From positions 62,001 to 126,000 of the forward strand of contig JAXGGA010001151.1 of assembly GCA_038373865.1 (NCBI GenBank): a DNA stretch of 64,000 nt, given 5' to 3'. Numbering within the stretch: position 1 is the first letter of the stretch; each line of letters begins with the position of its first letter. The notes below the pieces were generated by a model. The model worked only from the letters and a program-made list of their open reading frames with translations, made no database searches and was not told the origin of the DNA. The position numbers and the translations under genes are program-made. Below are positions 44,395 to 55,230 of this stretch, in pieces. The DNA is from Uloborus plumipes. Lineage: Eukaryota; Arthropoda; Arachnida; Araneae; Uloboridae.

Positions 44395-45110
44395 GCGCAT
44401 TTACCTGTTAAATCGGCCATTTTGATGACGTCATCACAGGTGGACCCTTGACTTTAAAAAGAAGAATTAAATCTTTCTAAATAGATCTTTTAAAGCGCTT
44501 TCAGATGATATAGTTGAGTTTTGAAATATTTAAATCTTTGATGGAGTTTTAGGGGGAGTTAAACAAACGTTTTTACCTGTAAAAGCGGCCATTTTGATGA
44601 CGTCATTACAGGTAGGACCTTGACCTCAGAAAGAAAAATTAAATCTTTCTAAATAGCTCTTTCAAAGAGCTTTCAAATGAGATGTTTGAGTTTTGCAATA
44701 TTTCAATCTATGATGGAGTTTTAAGCAGTTAAACGAACGTATTTACCTGTAAAAGAAGTCATTTTGATGACATCACAGGTGGACCCTTGACCTCAAAAAG
44801 AAGAATTAAATCTTTCTAAATAGATCTTTTAAAGTGCTTTCAGATGATATAGTTGAGTTTTGAAATATTTAAATCTATGATGGAGTTTTAGGGGGAGTTA
44901 AACAAACGTTTTTACCTGTAAAAGCGGCCATTTTGATGACGTCATTACAGGTAGGACCTTGACCTCAGAAAGAAAAATTAAATCTTTCTAATTAGCTCTT
45001 TCAAGAGCTTTCAGATGATACATTTTGAGTTTTGGAATATTTCAATCTATGATGGAGTTTTAAGCAATTAAACGAAAGTATTTACCTGTAAAAGCGGTCA
45101 TCTTGATGAC
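44395..45110 (-). repeat. Inverted counterpart array, about five units
   Basis: CCTGTAAAAGCGGCCATTTT and GATGACGTCAT occur at about 44400, 44575, 44752, 44925 and 45083. One unit (about 44752) lost part of GACGTCAT. Three more units in the same orientation lie in F1 at about 41793, 41963 and 42133. Confidence 0.9.
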
Positions 45111-45255
45111 GTCATCACGGCAGTTTATGACTTCTTATCAAGTGTCTCCCGGCGGTTTTTGTTCTTATATATGTACATAAGCTCTGTACCAAATTTCACA
45201 CTGGTATCCGGAAGTGAAATATTTCAGCTGTTTTTGTCGCTAACTCCACAGACTA

Positions 45256-45608
45256 TTGATAGCATCGCATTGCCAAGAATTCACGAGAAATCACGATTAC
45301 TGTCTAATCTTTTATCGCACGACCTTCCTCGCATTTGCGCATGCCTGAGGTTTCTTCTGATTTTCCCAAAACAGGTGGGGAACACAAAGTAACTTTCAAC
45401 CAGGAAGTAAAAACTGAAAGCTCCGGCAAGTCCGTCTCGTAACCCATCACCCCTTTTCAAATTGAAGCGTTCATGACTGCCTGACGTGCCTTTCGAGGTT
45501 AGAAAGTGGTTAGTATTATTAATTTTGTCGTTATTATAAACTTAGTTTCAACAGGCTCTGAAATCATATTTGAAATACAATTAGTAAAAGCACTGCCAAA
45601 TGAACCCA
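45256..45608. other. Unassigned
   Basis: No recognised repeat or gene. The frame 45159-45392 (+) starts inside the F2 terminal repeat and is an artefact. Confidence 0.4.
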
Positions 45609-45799
45609 CTATACTCGACTGCAACCTTTCTTGACAAGAACATCGTGACGTTTACGTGACGTTAGCCTATGAAAAACGAGCTTAATAAAACGTTACAGCC
45701 TACTTGGCGAATGAGAGGAAGTCTCTAACTGCTTGTGAGCTCTTATTGGCTTCTCCCGTAGTGACGTTGAGTGTCACGTTAAGTTGCTTTCTAGTATAG
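45609..45799 (+). mobile_element. Short MITE B, copy 2 (uninterrupted)
   Basis: CTATACTCGACTGCAAC at the left and the complement CTATACTAGAAAGCAAC at the right form inverted termini. The centre reads GAAAAACGAGCTTAATAAAA, exactly where copy 1 (15791-17676) carries the 1.7 kb insertion. It therefore serves as the empty site. Confidence 0.8.
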
Positions 45800-46490
45800 C
45801 TCACTTGGAAACGCTAGTTATTGATTATTATTCATGAGTGTTTGCAATATATTCAAAAATTGTACGAATACATTTTTGAAATGATCGCTGTTTTGCCATC
45901 GATGTCGCACCCCTATAAATAGCAACGTTTCAAAGTGACAGTTTTAAGACGTCTGGCTCTTTAATATATCTTTCCATATGCTCTCCTAAGGATCATGCGA
46001 GGTGTCTGGTGGCCGAGAGTGCTTGCGTTTTTTACTGAGCATCACATTTAGCTTGTAAAAATAGTGATTTCTTAACCATTTTGTGTCAATTAGAAAATTG
46101 AACCTGCCGTAAGTATGTATGTAATACATCAATGGAAAGCACTATTTCTTGCATTGACAATGGTTCATGAGTTTTTATTCTACTATAATTAAAAAAAAAG
46201 TTGCAAGTAAAAACTTTTTTTTTCTCGTTTTTTAACAGCTTTGAATTTCGTACAATTTTTGAAATACCAATTTAAAACTTGGCAGTTTCACTTATCTTGT
46301 CATATACTTCCTTTATACCAATTTTTGCTAAAATCGGACATGGCGAGGTCAAAAACGTTTTTCATGATTGATTTGACGTGGAATTGCCCAAAAATGACTT
46401 AAAAATCACTTTTTTCCAGTGCAAGTGTGATGCGCAGCAAAAAACGCAACCACTCTCGGCCGTTTAGTGTTTAGTTTCTCACTCGTTGCC
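45800..46490. other. Mostly unassigned; hAT end remnant
   Basis: GCCATCGATGTCGCACCCCT followed by A at about 45897-45917 equals the terminal repeat of the hAT element at 58707-59627, without a partner end. The rest is unrecognised. Confidence 0.45.
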
Positions 46491-46495
46491 AAGAT

Positions 46496-47205
46496 AATGA
46501 CTACGTCGATGTCGATGTTTTGAATAATATGTGCATTTTCGATGTCGATGTTTCGGAAACCGATGTTTTTACCGTCGATGATTTACGGTCGATGTTTTTC
46601 TAATATCGATGTTTTGAATAATAATGTGTATTTTCGATGTCGATGTTTCGGAAACCGACATTTTTACCGTCGATATTTTCCAATATCGATGTTTTGAATA
46701 ATATGTGTTTGTTTCTTTTCGATGTCGATATTTCAGCAAAAAAGGTTTGTTAAAATATGTGATTGCTATATACTCGCTCAAAAATGTATGTTGTTAATAA
46801 GTAGTTGCAGTATTTATCTCATTGTATAAAGTTGTATATTCGTGTTTTTTAAACATGGCTGACTTGTCTTCGGCGGGTTTTTTTCATTCATTTATTTTTA
46901 TGTCAATTTTTTACATTTTAGTTATAAAATATTCAGGAAAATGTTACATCACGAATAAGTAGTTACTCGCAAAAAAGTTTTCTCTAATTACTACCCATGT
47001 TTTACTACAAATGTGTTTAGGCATTGTTGTTTTGCTATTGATGTGTTCTTACAACGTTGATGTTTTTATTAATTTAGAACAAAAATGTTTCGTAATACAA
47101 TGCTGCAAAAAAGGCAAATTGTTAATTAATACTTGTAGTATTTTTCACACAGAAAAGAGTTTTCTTTTTTTACCATTGATGTCTTAGGGTCGATGTTTTG
47201 CAGAT
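46496..47205. repeat. CATCGATG-rich degenerate hAT-related sequence
   Basis: The word CGATGTCGATGTTT recurs, and a composite unit starting CGATGTTTTGAATAATA repeats at about 46514, 46608 and 46687. Weaker GATGT words continue to 47205. Composition matches the interior of the hAT MITE at 58707, but no termini are intact. The frame 46569-46781 (-) is an artefact. Confidence 0.55.
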
Positions 47206-47696
47206 AACACATTCTATTGGACACAGAGAATTTTTTTTTTCCTTTGGTACTCTAGTTTTAAATTTTCAAGCTCGTTCCCATTTCAAAAATCACGAAAACG
47301 TTTTTAAAGGTTTTTAATTAATATATTCACTAATTAATTTCATTCGAAGATGCGACCTGGTTAAGAACACTTTCAAACAACTCTTCTTTCAAAAAAAGAT
47401 TTAAAAAAAATCAAAACCGGTCCTTCTGCTTAGGCGCTAGAGCGCCTTAGACAGATACAGTGACACATCAGACTTATAACCTTGGAATTTAATGGACACT
47501 TTTTGACCATTTTCTTGAAAATAAACCGATTGCTAAAGGGTTAAAAAGGTTTTGCGTCGCTTACATTGGAGATAAACACTCCAAACTAATTGTTTATCAC
47601 TGAAAACATTCTATACATACAACTTGTAACCCACGTCGGCCTCTGTAAGCTCCAACATGAATTTCATTAAAACAGAATCATCCAGTAGCTAACGCA
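47206..47696. other. Unassigned
   Basis: No recognised feature. Confidence 0.4.
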
Positions 47697-48636
47697 CAGG
47701 GGGGGGGGGGCGCGAACTAAAATTTTTGGGAGGGGGAAAAGTTATTAATTTGCCGAATGAAGTTCAATTTTCCCGAATGATAAAATACAAGCATGCACGC
47801 ATGTCGAACATGCATAACAGTTAGTGAGAAAAAAAACATTGGGCATCTTTCAAAAAACAATTCTAAAAACTAACAAGAACAAACAATGTTGCATTCAAAT
47901 TGCCGAAACGTCAGTAAAATGTGCCGAATGCAGAAATTATTGGGAGGTCAAAGTGACCTCCCGTGACCTCCCATCAGGAAGCTCCTGCTAAGGCACAGTG
48001 AAAAACACTGCTGGCATTGCACTTGTTTAATGGAACGGGAAAAGGGCTCAAAGCTCGAGGAAGATCAAATAATGAATCCGCTCAAGAAGCCGTTTATCCG
48101 GGACAAGCTCAATATTTGGGATGGAATGAATAAATGAACATTTCGCGGGAAAGGGAGGGAGGGGGGGGAGCGTTGCCCGCAGCCATGATGGGGATTCGAT
48201 CCCGCGCTGTTTGTTCTTTCTTCTCGTTCTGTGTGTTCCAAATGGTATGAGCATTGTTCCAAGGAGGGCGAAACAAAAGCTGACTCGGCAGCATCGAAAA
48301 GAAAAGAAATCACTCATTCAGTGAGATTTTTGTGTACGGGATAAGGGCAGGAGTGCCCAAATGGGAGGTCACTGTGACCTCCCAATCATTTCCGTATTCG
48401 GCACAATTTGCTGACAATTCGGCGATTTGAAGGCAATATTGCAACACCGAGATCATTTGTTCCCATTACTTTTTAGAATTGTTTTTTGAAAGATGCCTCA
48501 TGTTTTTTCTCTCTAAATGTAAGTAAATGTTGTGCTGTGCATACTTGCATTTAATCATTCGTTAAAATTGGAACTTCATTTGGAAAATTGATAATTTTCC
48601 CCTCCCAAAAATTTTACTTCGGGACGTCCCTGGATG
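47697..48636. repeat. Inverted repeat, arms about 290 bp
   Basis: The left arm (47697-47990) with ACTAAAATTTTTGGGAGGGG pairs with the right arm (48345-48636) carrying CCTCCCAAAAATTTTACTTC. The inner arm ends are GGGAGGTCAAAGTGACCTCC and GGGAGGTCACTGTGACCTCC, themselves short palindromes. The outer ends (CCAGGGACGTCCCGAAG on the complement) may be the element terminus. The ~350-bp centre holds a tRNA-like segment. Confidence 0.7.
48175..48245 (-). repeat. B-box-like tRNA remnant
   Basis: The minus strand contains GCGCGGGATCGAATCCCCAT, a strong tRNA T-arm/B-box-like GGGATCGAATCCC. No convincing A box was found. Overlapping frames 48048-48317 (-) are artefacts. Confidence 0.35.
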
Positions 48637-48798
48637 AGAGATTTAACGTTTGAACCAAATAACGAGTGTTTCAAAACAGTTAGGAATTAGCAATGAGTAG
48701 AAATTTCAGCATCGTACTGGTGGTCCCTTGGGTCGGCGCATAAGTTCGCTGCATAAATGAATCAAGCATCAATTATTATCTAACCAACTATCCGTAAT

Positions 48799-48930
48799 GT
48801 GTGTGTGTGTGTGCAATGTTCATGTCCCCTCTACAGATCCACAGTTTATGTCGGAAATGAACTAATGGGGGTCGAACGCCAAAAAAGTACGGAACTGCTC
48901 AACTTTTAATTGAAGGACCCAAAAATGGCG
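48799..48930 (+). repeat. (GT)n and dispersed repeat shared with 21.45 kb
   Basis: A GT run at about 48799-48812 precedes GGGGGTCGAACGCCAAAAAA and ATTGAAGGACCCAAAAATGG, matching 21486-21550. Confidence 0.55.
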
Positions 48931-49317
48931 CTATGTGTGGCTCTTTCTGCCCGAAATAATCATCGGATCTTATCGATTTGGATTCTAAATTGTAACATTT
49001 TAATGATGTGTCACTATTGATTGTACGCCATCACACACCTATCATGTGAGCGAACCTGGTGCGAGTTTGTAGTGAATAAAAAGCATAAAATTTAGATTTA
49101 AAATCAATCTCATTACATATTTCTCCATCCCGTTATCTAACACCCTGGCAGATCTGTTTCATTTATTGCTCAAATTCCAAGTCATTTTAAAGCTTGTTTT
49201 GCCGGATACTGACGAAGCATAGACCCACTGTCTAATTTTTTTTGCGGGTAAGGAGGCCAATTTTTTTCCTGTTTTTTATTACACATCACTTCAATGAATA
49301 AGCATCCGAAAACGAAG
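48931..49317. other. Unassigned
   Basis: No gene or repeat is recognised. Confidence 0.4.
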
Positions 49318-49440
49318 ATGCAGCGGCACGGTTAAATAGTGAGTTAAGTTAGAAACGTTAGGATCGCAGATTCACTCCTGCTCTAGGTTTGTTCGCTTTT
49401 TGGTTGACTTTTTTTCACCGAATTCATTTTGCTCCATTTT
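49318..49440 (+). repeat. tRNA-derived SINE, copy 3
   Basis: A degenerate tRNA-like head (GTTAAATAGTGAGTTAAG ... CGCAGATTCACTCC) is followed by the family body TTTGTTCGCTTTTTGG and GACTTTTTTTCACCGA. The body is the shared diagnostic part with 7019-7125 and 19735-19835; the head is the most diverged of the three. Confidence 0.6.
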
Positions 49441-49698
49441 TCCAAGAATATATGATCGAAACTCATAGTTGGATTTTAACCCACAGTTTTTCTATGACAT
49501 TAAAACCGGAAAAGAAGATGTGTATTTTAACATGAATACTATTTCTTGCTTTTTTTTTTTTTTTGGCTCTTTTCTAAAAAGTTCAAAAAAAAAGTTGTGA
49601 GGCATGATTTCATTTTCTTTGTATCAGCGAAAAATAGCAAGTCACCGTGTGCAAGTTTTTCTTTCTTTCTTTTTTTTTTTTGAAAAATGACCGTTTAA

Positions 49699-50549
49699 CC
49701 GCTTAGTCGTCGTGCCCGTTCCTCATACGGGCAAAATATTCGGGCAAATTTTGTCGTGCCCGTGTCTCATACGGGCTGCGTTTCTGATATTTTTAAAGCT
49801 TCAAAATTTTTACTTTTTGTCATGCCCGTATTAGCTTTTATTTCTACAACTACTACACCTACTAAAGAAGGTAGAAGAAAAACAAATTTGGAGTTTCGAA
49901 AGGATTTAGTCGATGAAATATTGGAGAAATATCAAGCTTCCGTTCCTGTTTCAAGAGGAGGTCGTCCATCGAATGAAGCGTCACTATGTCGACAGATTGA
50001 ACGCCATTTTCCGGAAATAATACCACCTACAGACAAGAAAGCAAATCCTGCGAGAGAATGTAAAGTGTGTTGCAGTAAGACGAATGCAAATGGCAAAAGA
50101 GTTCGAAAGGAGACAAGATACTGCTGCAAAGACTGCAATGTAGAACTATGCATAGCATGTTTCAAAATTTACCACACGCAGAAATATTAACATTTCATTC
50201 AATATACCCCTGTTATAGATCTCCAATTTTGAAATATTGTTTGTCATCAACGATGCGCATTACTTGAAGAAAATAAAAATTTTCTCCGCTCAAAATTTAC
50301 TTTTTCTTTCTCAATCCCTGCATTGAAGTTGTTCAGCCTGTCCTGGATGCGCGAGGAAAGCAAACTTTAAGGTAAAATTGGGTACGTTGATTAAAATTTT
50401 TCTTCCTTTAAAAAACCACTAAATTCAAAGGAAAATGCAGTGTTTTTAATTTTAATATGTTTAAAATATTATGAACATAAAAAAACAAAAATTAAAAACC
50501 TGATGAATTTTGCTCAGTTTTTGGAAAATAAGCGGTTTGGAGTAAGCGG
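49699..50549 (+). mobile_element. Internally deleted piggyBac element
   Basis: TTAA at 49695-49698 and 50550-50553 bounds inverted ends CCGCTTAGTC and CCGCTTACTC. Subterminal repeats CGTGCCCGT and CATACGGGC recur at 49708-49780 and 49830. Only the 3' end of the transposase remains. The length (851 bp) is far below an autonomous element of 2 kb or more. Confidence 0.8.
49756..50190 (+). pseudogene. piggyBac transposase C-terminus with cysteine-rich domain
   Basis: Residues 41-60 (RKTNLEFRKDLVDEILEKYQ) match the helical stretch before the C-terminal domain, and residues 101-144 carry the cysteine-rich domain: C102, C105, C106, C123, C124, C127, C132, C135 and H140, in the order CKVCC, RYCCKDC, LCIACFKIYH. 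In piggyBac enzymes this domain binds the terminal DNA. The catalytic DDD core is missing. Residues 1-35 come from the 5' subterminal repeats fused by the deletion, so the ATG is not the native start. An open frame of 144 codons could still be translated. Confidence 0.75.
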
Positions 50550-50600
50550 TTAAACAAATCGAATTTTTGAATGACTGCCATCTAGCGCGAAAGTGTTGAC

Positions 50601-51439
50601 TTTCACTGAAATGGTGGGACATCATAAAAGGTCATTGGGCAAATATTGGGGAAGGAATTATCCACCAATGCCCTAACAAAAACTGCCGTTTCCTCGTCCA
50701 AGACATGGCAGGAATATTTTTCGTCTTTCCCATTCCCTGGAGAGTTGGCGGGAAAACGAGCGCTACCTATTGCCCTATTATAACTTGCTTCTATCTTCTT
50801 TATTGTTCCCATTGATATTGTCTCTTTTAAGTTTCCCATTGATATATCTTCCCATTTTCTAACAAGTATTGTTGGGTAGACCGGTCACCTAAGCTAAATT
50901 TCAGTTTCAAAAACTAATAGCGTGGTTAAAATTGTGGCTACATGACAGTAAAAGCACTTTAGATAGTATCCGTAATTATTTGTTAAAAAAAGAAAAAAAA
51001 AAGGAAGTACTTTTATAGTTCTGCATCAGGTGTCGGTCAAAATTTCCCTTTTTGTCTGATTTTCAAAATAATTGTTCTTAAACTACTTGTATCGGTTTTT
51101 TTTTCCACCTATGATGATCATGTAGTTCTATCATGTAAAACAGAAATTTTTAGCTAAATCCAACGGATAGTTTTTGAGTCTATAAAGGACATACACAGAA
51201 ACAAGGTACATACATAGATACATACATTCATTTTTGTATATATAGATGAAATTTTCGCGTTCAAGAGAGGCGCAGAGAAACGGAATCTCATCACATTGGA
51301 AATGCGTTCTCCTCTTTTTAAGCGCAAATGTATTGAAAGAAAACTCTTTCCTTATCACGTGCCTAGGGGGATGGGGGGAGGGTCAGAAAGAAATTTCATG
51401 TTTGTAGTCTTCGGTTACTTATTCATACAACTGGGGGGC
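50601..51439. other. Unassigned
   Basis: The frame 50603-50839 (-), 78 codons, lacks a recognised domain. Frame 51131-51358 (-) is unsupported. ACATACATAGATACATACAT at about 51208-51228 is a repeat-tail-like stretch. Confidence 0.35.
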
Positions 51440-51469
51440 TGAATTCGTCTCAGTCGGCCGGAAGGACTG

Positions 51470-51650
51470 ACTAGTAAGGGGGCTACGGGAAAAGAAACTG
51501 CATTTTGTGATAAAAGCATGAAACTTGGTAGGTTTGTAGACAATGTATAAAAAAACATTTTTAGAAGGGGAGCCAATCGGAAATCCCCCCCAAACCCCTC
51601 TTAGCGGCCATTTTTGGTCCGAAACTAGAAATGGCGCTTTTTTGTAATTA
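51470..51650 (+). repeat. Inverted repeat G, left copy
   Basis: AAACTGCATTTTGTGATAAA, AGAAGGGGAGCCAATCGG and CGGCCATTTTTGGTC correspond to the complement of 55320-55490. The two copies flank the decayed ORF at 52628-54150 at roughly equal distance. Confidence 0.7.
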
Positions 51651-51887
51651 TTATTATTATTTTCTTCTTAAATCTTTGGCTATGTCATTACATAGGCGTT
51701 TATTGTATTTTTTATCGTTTAAAGCTCTACTTAGAGCCTAATTTTAAAAATAACCACCCAAAAATGCCTTTTTTTTGGCAAATCGATTTTTTTAAGAATA
51801 AATTCGTGGAAGTGAATTCCCTCCCCCCACAAATGCATTTTTGGTTTAAGAATGTAAATATACATTAAATAAATGTTTAAAAAAAGT

Positions 51888-52627
51888 AGGGTGCCGGTTA
51901 TCCGGATCCTAATTGACCGAACCGTCCAATTATCCGGTCATGATACCTCTCATTTTTATGACTAAGCACACATCATCGAAAACGTTCCCCAAGGGTACAA
52001 AAGCACAAGAACTTGAGGGAAAAGTTAATGTCAAGATAGCATGATTCAACCAAAATACAATTTAAAGTTTCAATTTCAGAAATTTTAAAGTTTTAGTTTT
52101 AAATTTATTTTTCCTCTAATTTTTATTATTGTTGCCGTTGCTGATTTTTTTTCTTCAAATATGGTCGTTCATTAGGTGACGAATATTTTCCAGTGTGTTT
52201 ATCATTGGTAACATGTGTCATTGTTCATATGTTCCCGTAAATGCTATTTATATGGATCGAGATTAGGAAAGATGCTCATATTTTTATAAGTTACGGTTTC
52301 TCATAGTCTTGTGGTTTTACATGTTCAAAAGTATTGTTTTAAATGCATTTATTTTAATTTTGTTTAAGTGTTAAAGTTTAAATGGTAAACTTTAATGGTT
52401 AAAAATTTAAATGGCATGGTTAAAGCTTTAATGGTTTAAAAGTTTAAATGGCAACCAGGGGTTATGTTTGGTAAAAACAACCCCAGGAAATGTTGTTTTT
52501 ACCAAAATTATTACAACAGATATTTACTGGATAAGATTTATTTTCTGTTCGAAATTAACTCCAAAAAAATCTATTGTGCCCTGCAGCAACTTTAAATGTA
52601 TCAGTCTTGTACTGAGGTTATGAAACA
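51888..52627. other. Possible pogo-like end, then unassigned
   Basis: AGGGTGCCGGTTATCCGGAT at 51889-51908, followed by CCAATTATCCGGTC, resembles a Tigger/pogo-type terminus. A possible weak partner is at 55026-55070 (CGGGTTTGCTAAAG, TTCGGATTGCTGGG). The rest is AT-rich with repeated TTTAAATGG words at 52378-52450. Confidence 0.35.
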
Positions 52628-54150
52628 ATGTTCGAAATTCTGTCAAAACAGGCAAAAATTAGGCAATTATCAGATTTCGTAAATGTAGGTAGATTTAAAT
52701 TGGAAGAATTATTTGTATCGGAAAAATTTAATGAAAAGAGGGATAAGTGGCATAAATCTTGTATCTTGAGGTATAACAGTACAAAAGTCAGAAGAGCTGA
52801 AGAAAGAAAAAGAAAGGAAAACTTTGAAGAGTGCCACGTAAGTAAACATTTTGAAGAGGCTTCAGTTCAGCAGAAGAGAAAGAAATGCACTTCATCCTTT
52901 CCAGATTTGTGTTTCTTTTTTGATAAGTCTGGTGAAAATAGACAGGAGTTACATCTAGTTCTGACGAAATCAGTTGACTGAAAATACGAAATTGCGTGTT
53001 GGTAAAAGCAGACAGTACGCTCACTGCTGAGTTGGCGCAAGCTGACATAATAGCTCAAGAATGCAAGTACCACCGTACTTGCATTCGTAAAACTTTACTG
53101 GTAAAACTTTATCACTCATGAAGGACAGCAAATGATTGTTCTGAGGAAAATATTTATTCACGAATTGAATTAATTGCCCTACACCGAGTAATTTCTTACT
53201 TACAAAATCTTAGAGTTAACAAAGGTCATAAGTATCCAATTTTCAGAATATTCGTTCTACTAAAATATTATTCTGAAGGAATAGAAGACTTATGCTACAA
53301 CACAATTTATCAATCGAAAATAAATCTGCTAATGATGTTGACAATACCGGGCTTAGAGCAAAGATATTATCACACTTCGGACATGGACATATGCATGCAG
53401 AGAAATCAGGCTTTGAATATGTTTTAGTTTGTAAAGGTAAGTGAATCAATATGTGTCTCCAGTACTAGCAGTTTCGAAGATGCTCTCGCAAGTGACATGA
53501 TAGTGAATTCCACTAGGACATGCATTTGAAAGTCAACTGCCAGCGTCGAAGGCGGATTTGAAGAGTCAGCAAGAAACTGTTGATCCTCTTCTTCCGTCCT
53601 TTTAAATAACTTGTTATATGGTACTTGCAATATTGATGGTCTTCCTTTTCAACCATTACTTGCAATTTTTCAGTTGTATTTAATATGCATATATATATAC
53701 TTCAAACAAATTAACAAAGCAAACTATCAAGCATCAAGTAAACAAGGAACAACCAATACCTGTTTATTTGGCCATTAAAGTACACGAACAGATTAGAAGA
53801 AAAAGTCTTGTTGACATAATGCATATTTTGGAACTTTTCATTTCTTACTCAAGGCTTCTAAAGATTTCTACTGAACTCTGCAAAGCATCAGTTAAACAAA
53901 TTGATAAATATAAAACTACATTTCCCTCACATTTCAGGATCTTTGTTTTTACACCGGCCGCGCACGATAATTTTTATTATAACTCTAGTAGTACAACAAA
54001 CAAGGACTCTTTCCATATAACAAGCATTTCATTGTTTCAGCATGTGCCATTTCAGCAGCAAGGCTCAAAAATTCCTCCTGTATTTCCCGAAATACCATCT
54101 TCTAAAAAGGTCGCTCAGTTACCACATCAGGTATATCATTATTTGTAAAT
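52628..54150 (+). pseudogene. Decayed copy of a repeated metazoan protein family of unknown function
   Basis: Several conserved blocks lie in order but in different frames. 52628-52981: KWHKSCILRYNSTKVRRAEE, then CFFF near the end. From 52979 in a shifted frame: LTAELAQADIIAQECKYHRT. 53143-53436: LRVNKGHKYPIF, then ILSHFGHGHMHAEKSGFEYV. About 53461-53650: ASDMIVNSTRTCI and NNLLYGTCNIDG with stops. 53768-54148: PVYLAIKVHEQIRRKSLVDI just before and across the ATG, then ISTELCKASV and SSSTTNKDSFHITSISLFQH. I recognise this block order from multi-copy uncharacterised cnidarian and arthropod proteins, probably carried by a mobile element. Function unknown; the copy is dead. Confidence 0.65.
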
Positions 54151-55230
54151 CCAGCATATCTTTCAGTGAAGGAACCACTACAATCTAATTTTGATGGATT
54201 AAATAAGTCAGAAATGCTTTTCATAGAAACTAAATTAACAAATGAATTCTTGAAAGAGGTGAAATGTCTTAAGCGAATTTACGTCACGCAAGTGTAAAAC
54301 AAACTGCTCTCAAAAACTTGTTGGTGCTTCAAAAATGGACTGTGTGCACCAATGTGTAAATTCTGCAATGGAAAATGTTGTATATCTATGTAAATTACTA
54401 GCCAGTTCAATTACGAAAAATCAGCTTGTATATAGCCATTACACATAATCATTGTATATAATTGCTTGCTCAGATTTATATTGAAATTCAGTTGTTTCTT
54501 TTGTTATAAAGGGTTACTTTTCAATAACAGCACAATATGATAAGTAGTAGAGAACTTGCTTAATTAACACAGCACTAAACTTTTTATTACAGCAATTTTT
54601 TTTTTCTTCTCTCATCTTTTAGAGAGAGCAAACTCCTCAAATTGTTTAATGAGAAAAAAACTTGAAATTTGTTTTAAAGCTTTTTCTTTAGAATTTCGCA
54701 GTTGTATAAAAATATGATCGTGCCTCCCCCTCCCCCCTATTTTATAGGTGCAAGCGTAACTTATAATCCTGCTGAATGTGAGTGAAATTTCCATGACATT
54801 GCGTGTTTTTTTTCAAAATGTTTGAAGTTTTTTTTATTACTTTTTTCGTCCATAAGGAAAACTGGTTTTATTTTAATTAATCAAAGATAAATATTCATTC
54901 TTAAGGAACAATTCAAACGGTTTTTTTTAAGTTTTGAAAAAGTACTAGTTTTGCTTATGATTTTTAATTTCTGTTTTTATTTTCAGTTTTGCAATACATT
55001 TTTATGAGTAAGTTTTAAAAAATATGCTCGGGTTTGCTAAAGTTTCGGATTTTTGGGGTTCGGATTGCTGGGATTTTAATGCAACTAAATCGTTTTTCTT
55101 TAATATAGTGCTTTCAGATACATAGTTGGACACCCTTAAACCGGCCCCTGAAAACAATTTGGAATATTTTGATCAATTTCAGTTTTTTAGAAAAAAACGA
55201 ATTTTTAATGAGTACTATTAAAATTAATCG
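54151..55230. other. Unassigned, AT-rich
   Basis: No recognised gene. Residual fragments of the upstream pseudogene may extend to about 54300. Confidence 0.35.

Larger units (their letters stand above)
42305..45253. mobile_element. Foldback element F2, 2.9 kb palindrome with tandem arrays
   Basis: It begins immediately after the TA that ends F1 and closes at TA 45254-45255. Structure: inverted terminal repeat; array of six ~170-bp units (42410-43330); internal inverted repeat (43425-43730 against 43975-44300) enclosing a second hairpin (about 43730-43823 against 43868-43972); reversed array of about five units (44395-45110); inverted terminal repeat. Known: tandem repeats in the arms are typical of foldback-type elements. 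No transposase is seen. Confidence 0.8.
49590..50600. repeat. Dispersed repeat D, copy 2, split by piggyBac
   Basis: AGGCATGATTTCATTTTCTT and GCGAAAAATAGCAAG at 49600-49645 match 20370-20415, and AATTTTTGAATGACTGCCAT plus CTAGCGCGAAAG at 50564-50592 match 20460-20490. The TTAA-bounded 49699-50549 lies between. Confidence 0.65.

Noticed and set aside
50603..50839. 78-codon minus-strand frame as a gene
   Set aside because: The sequence looks less biased than most, but no motif is recognised and there is no supporting context.
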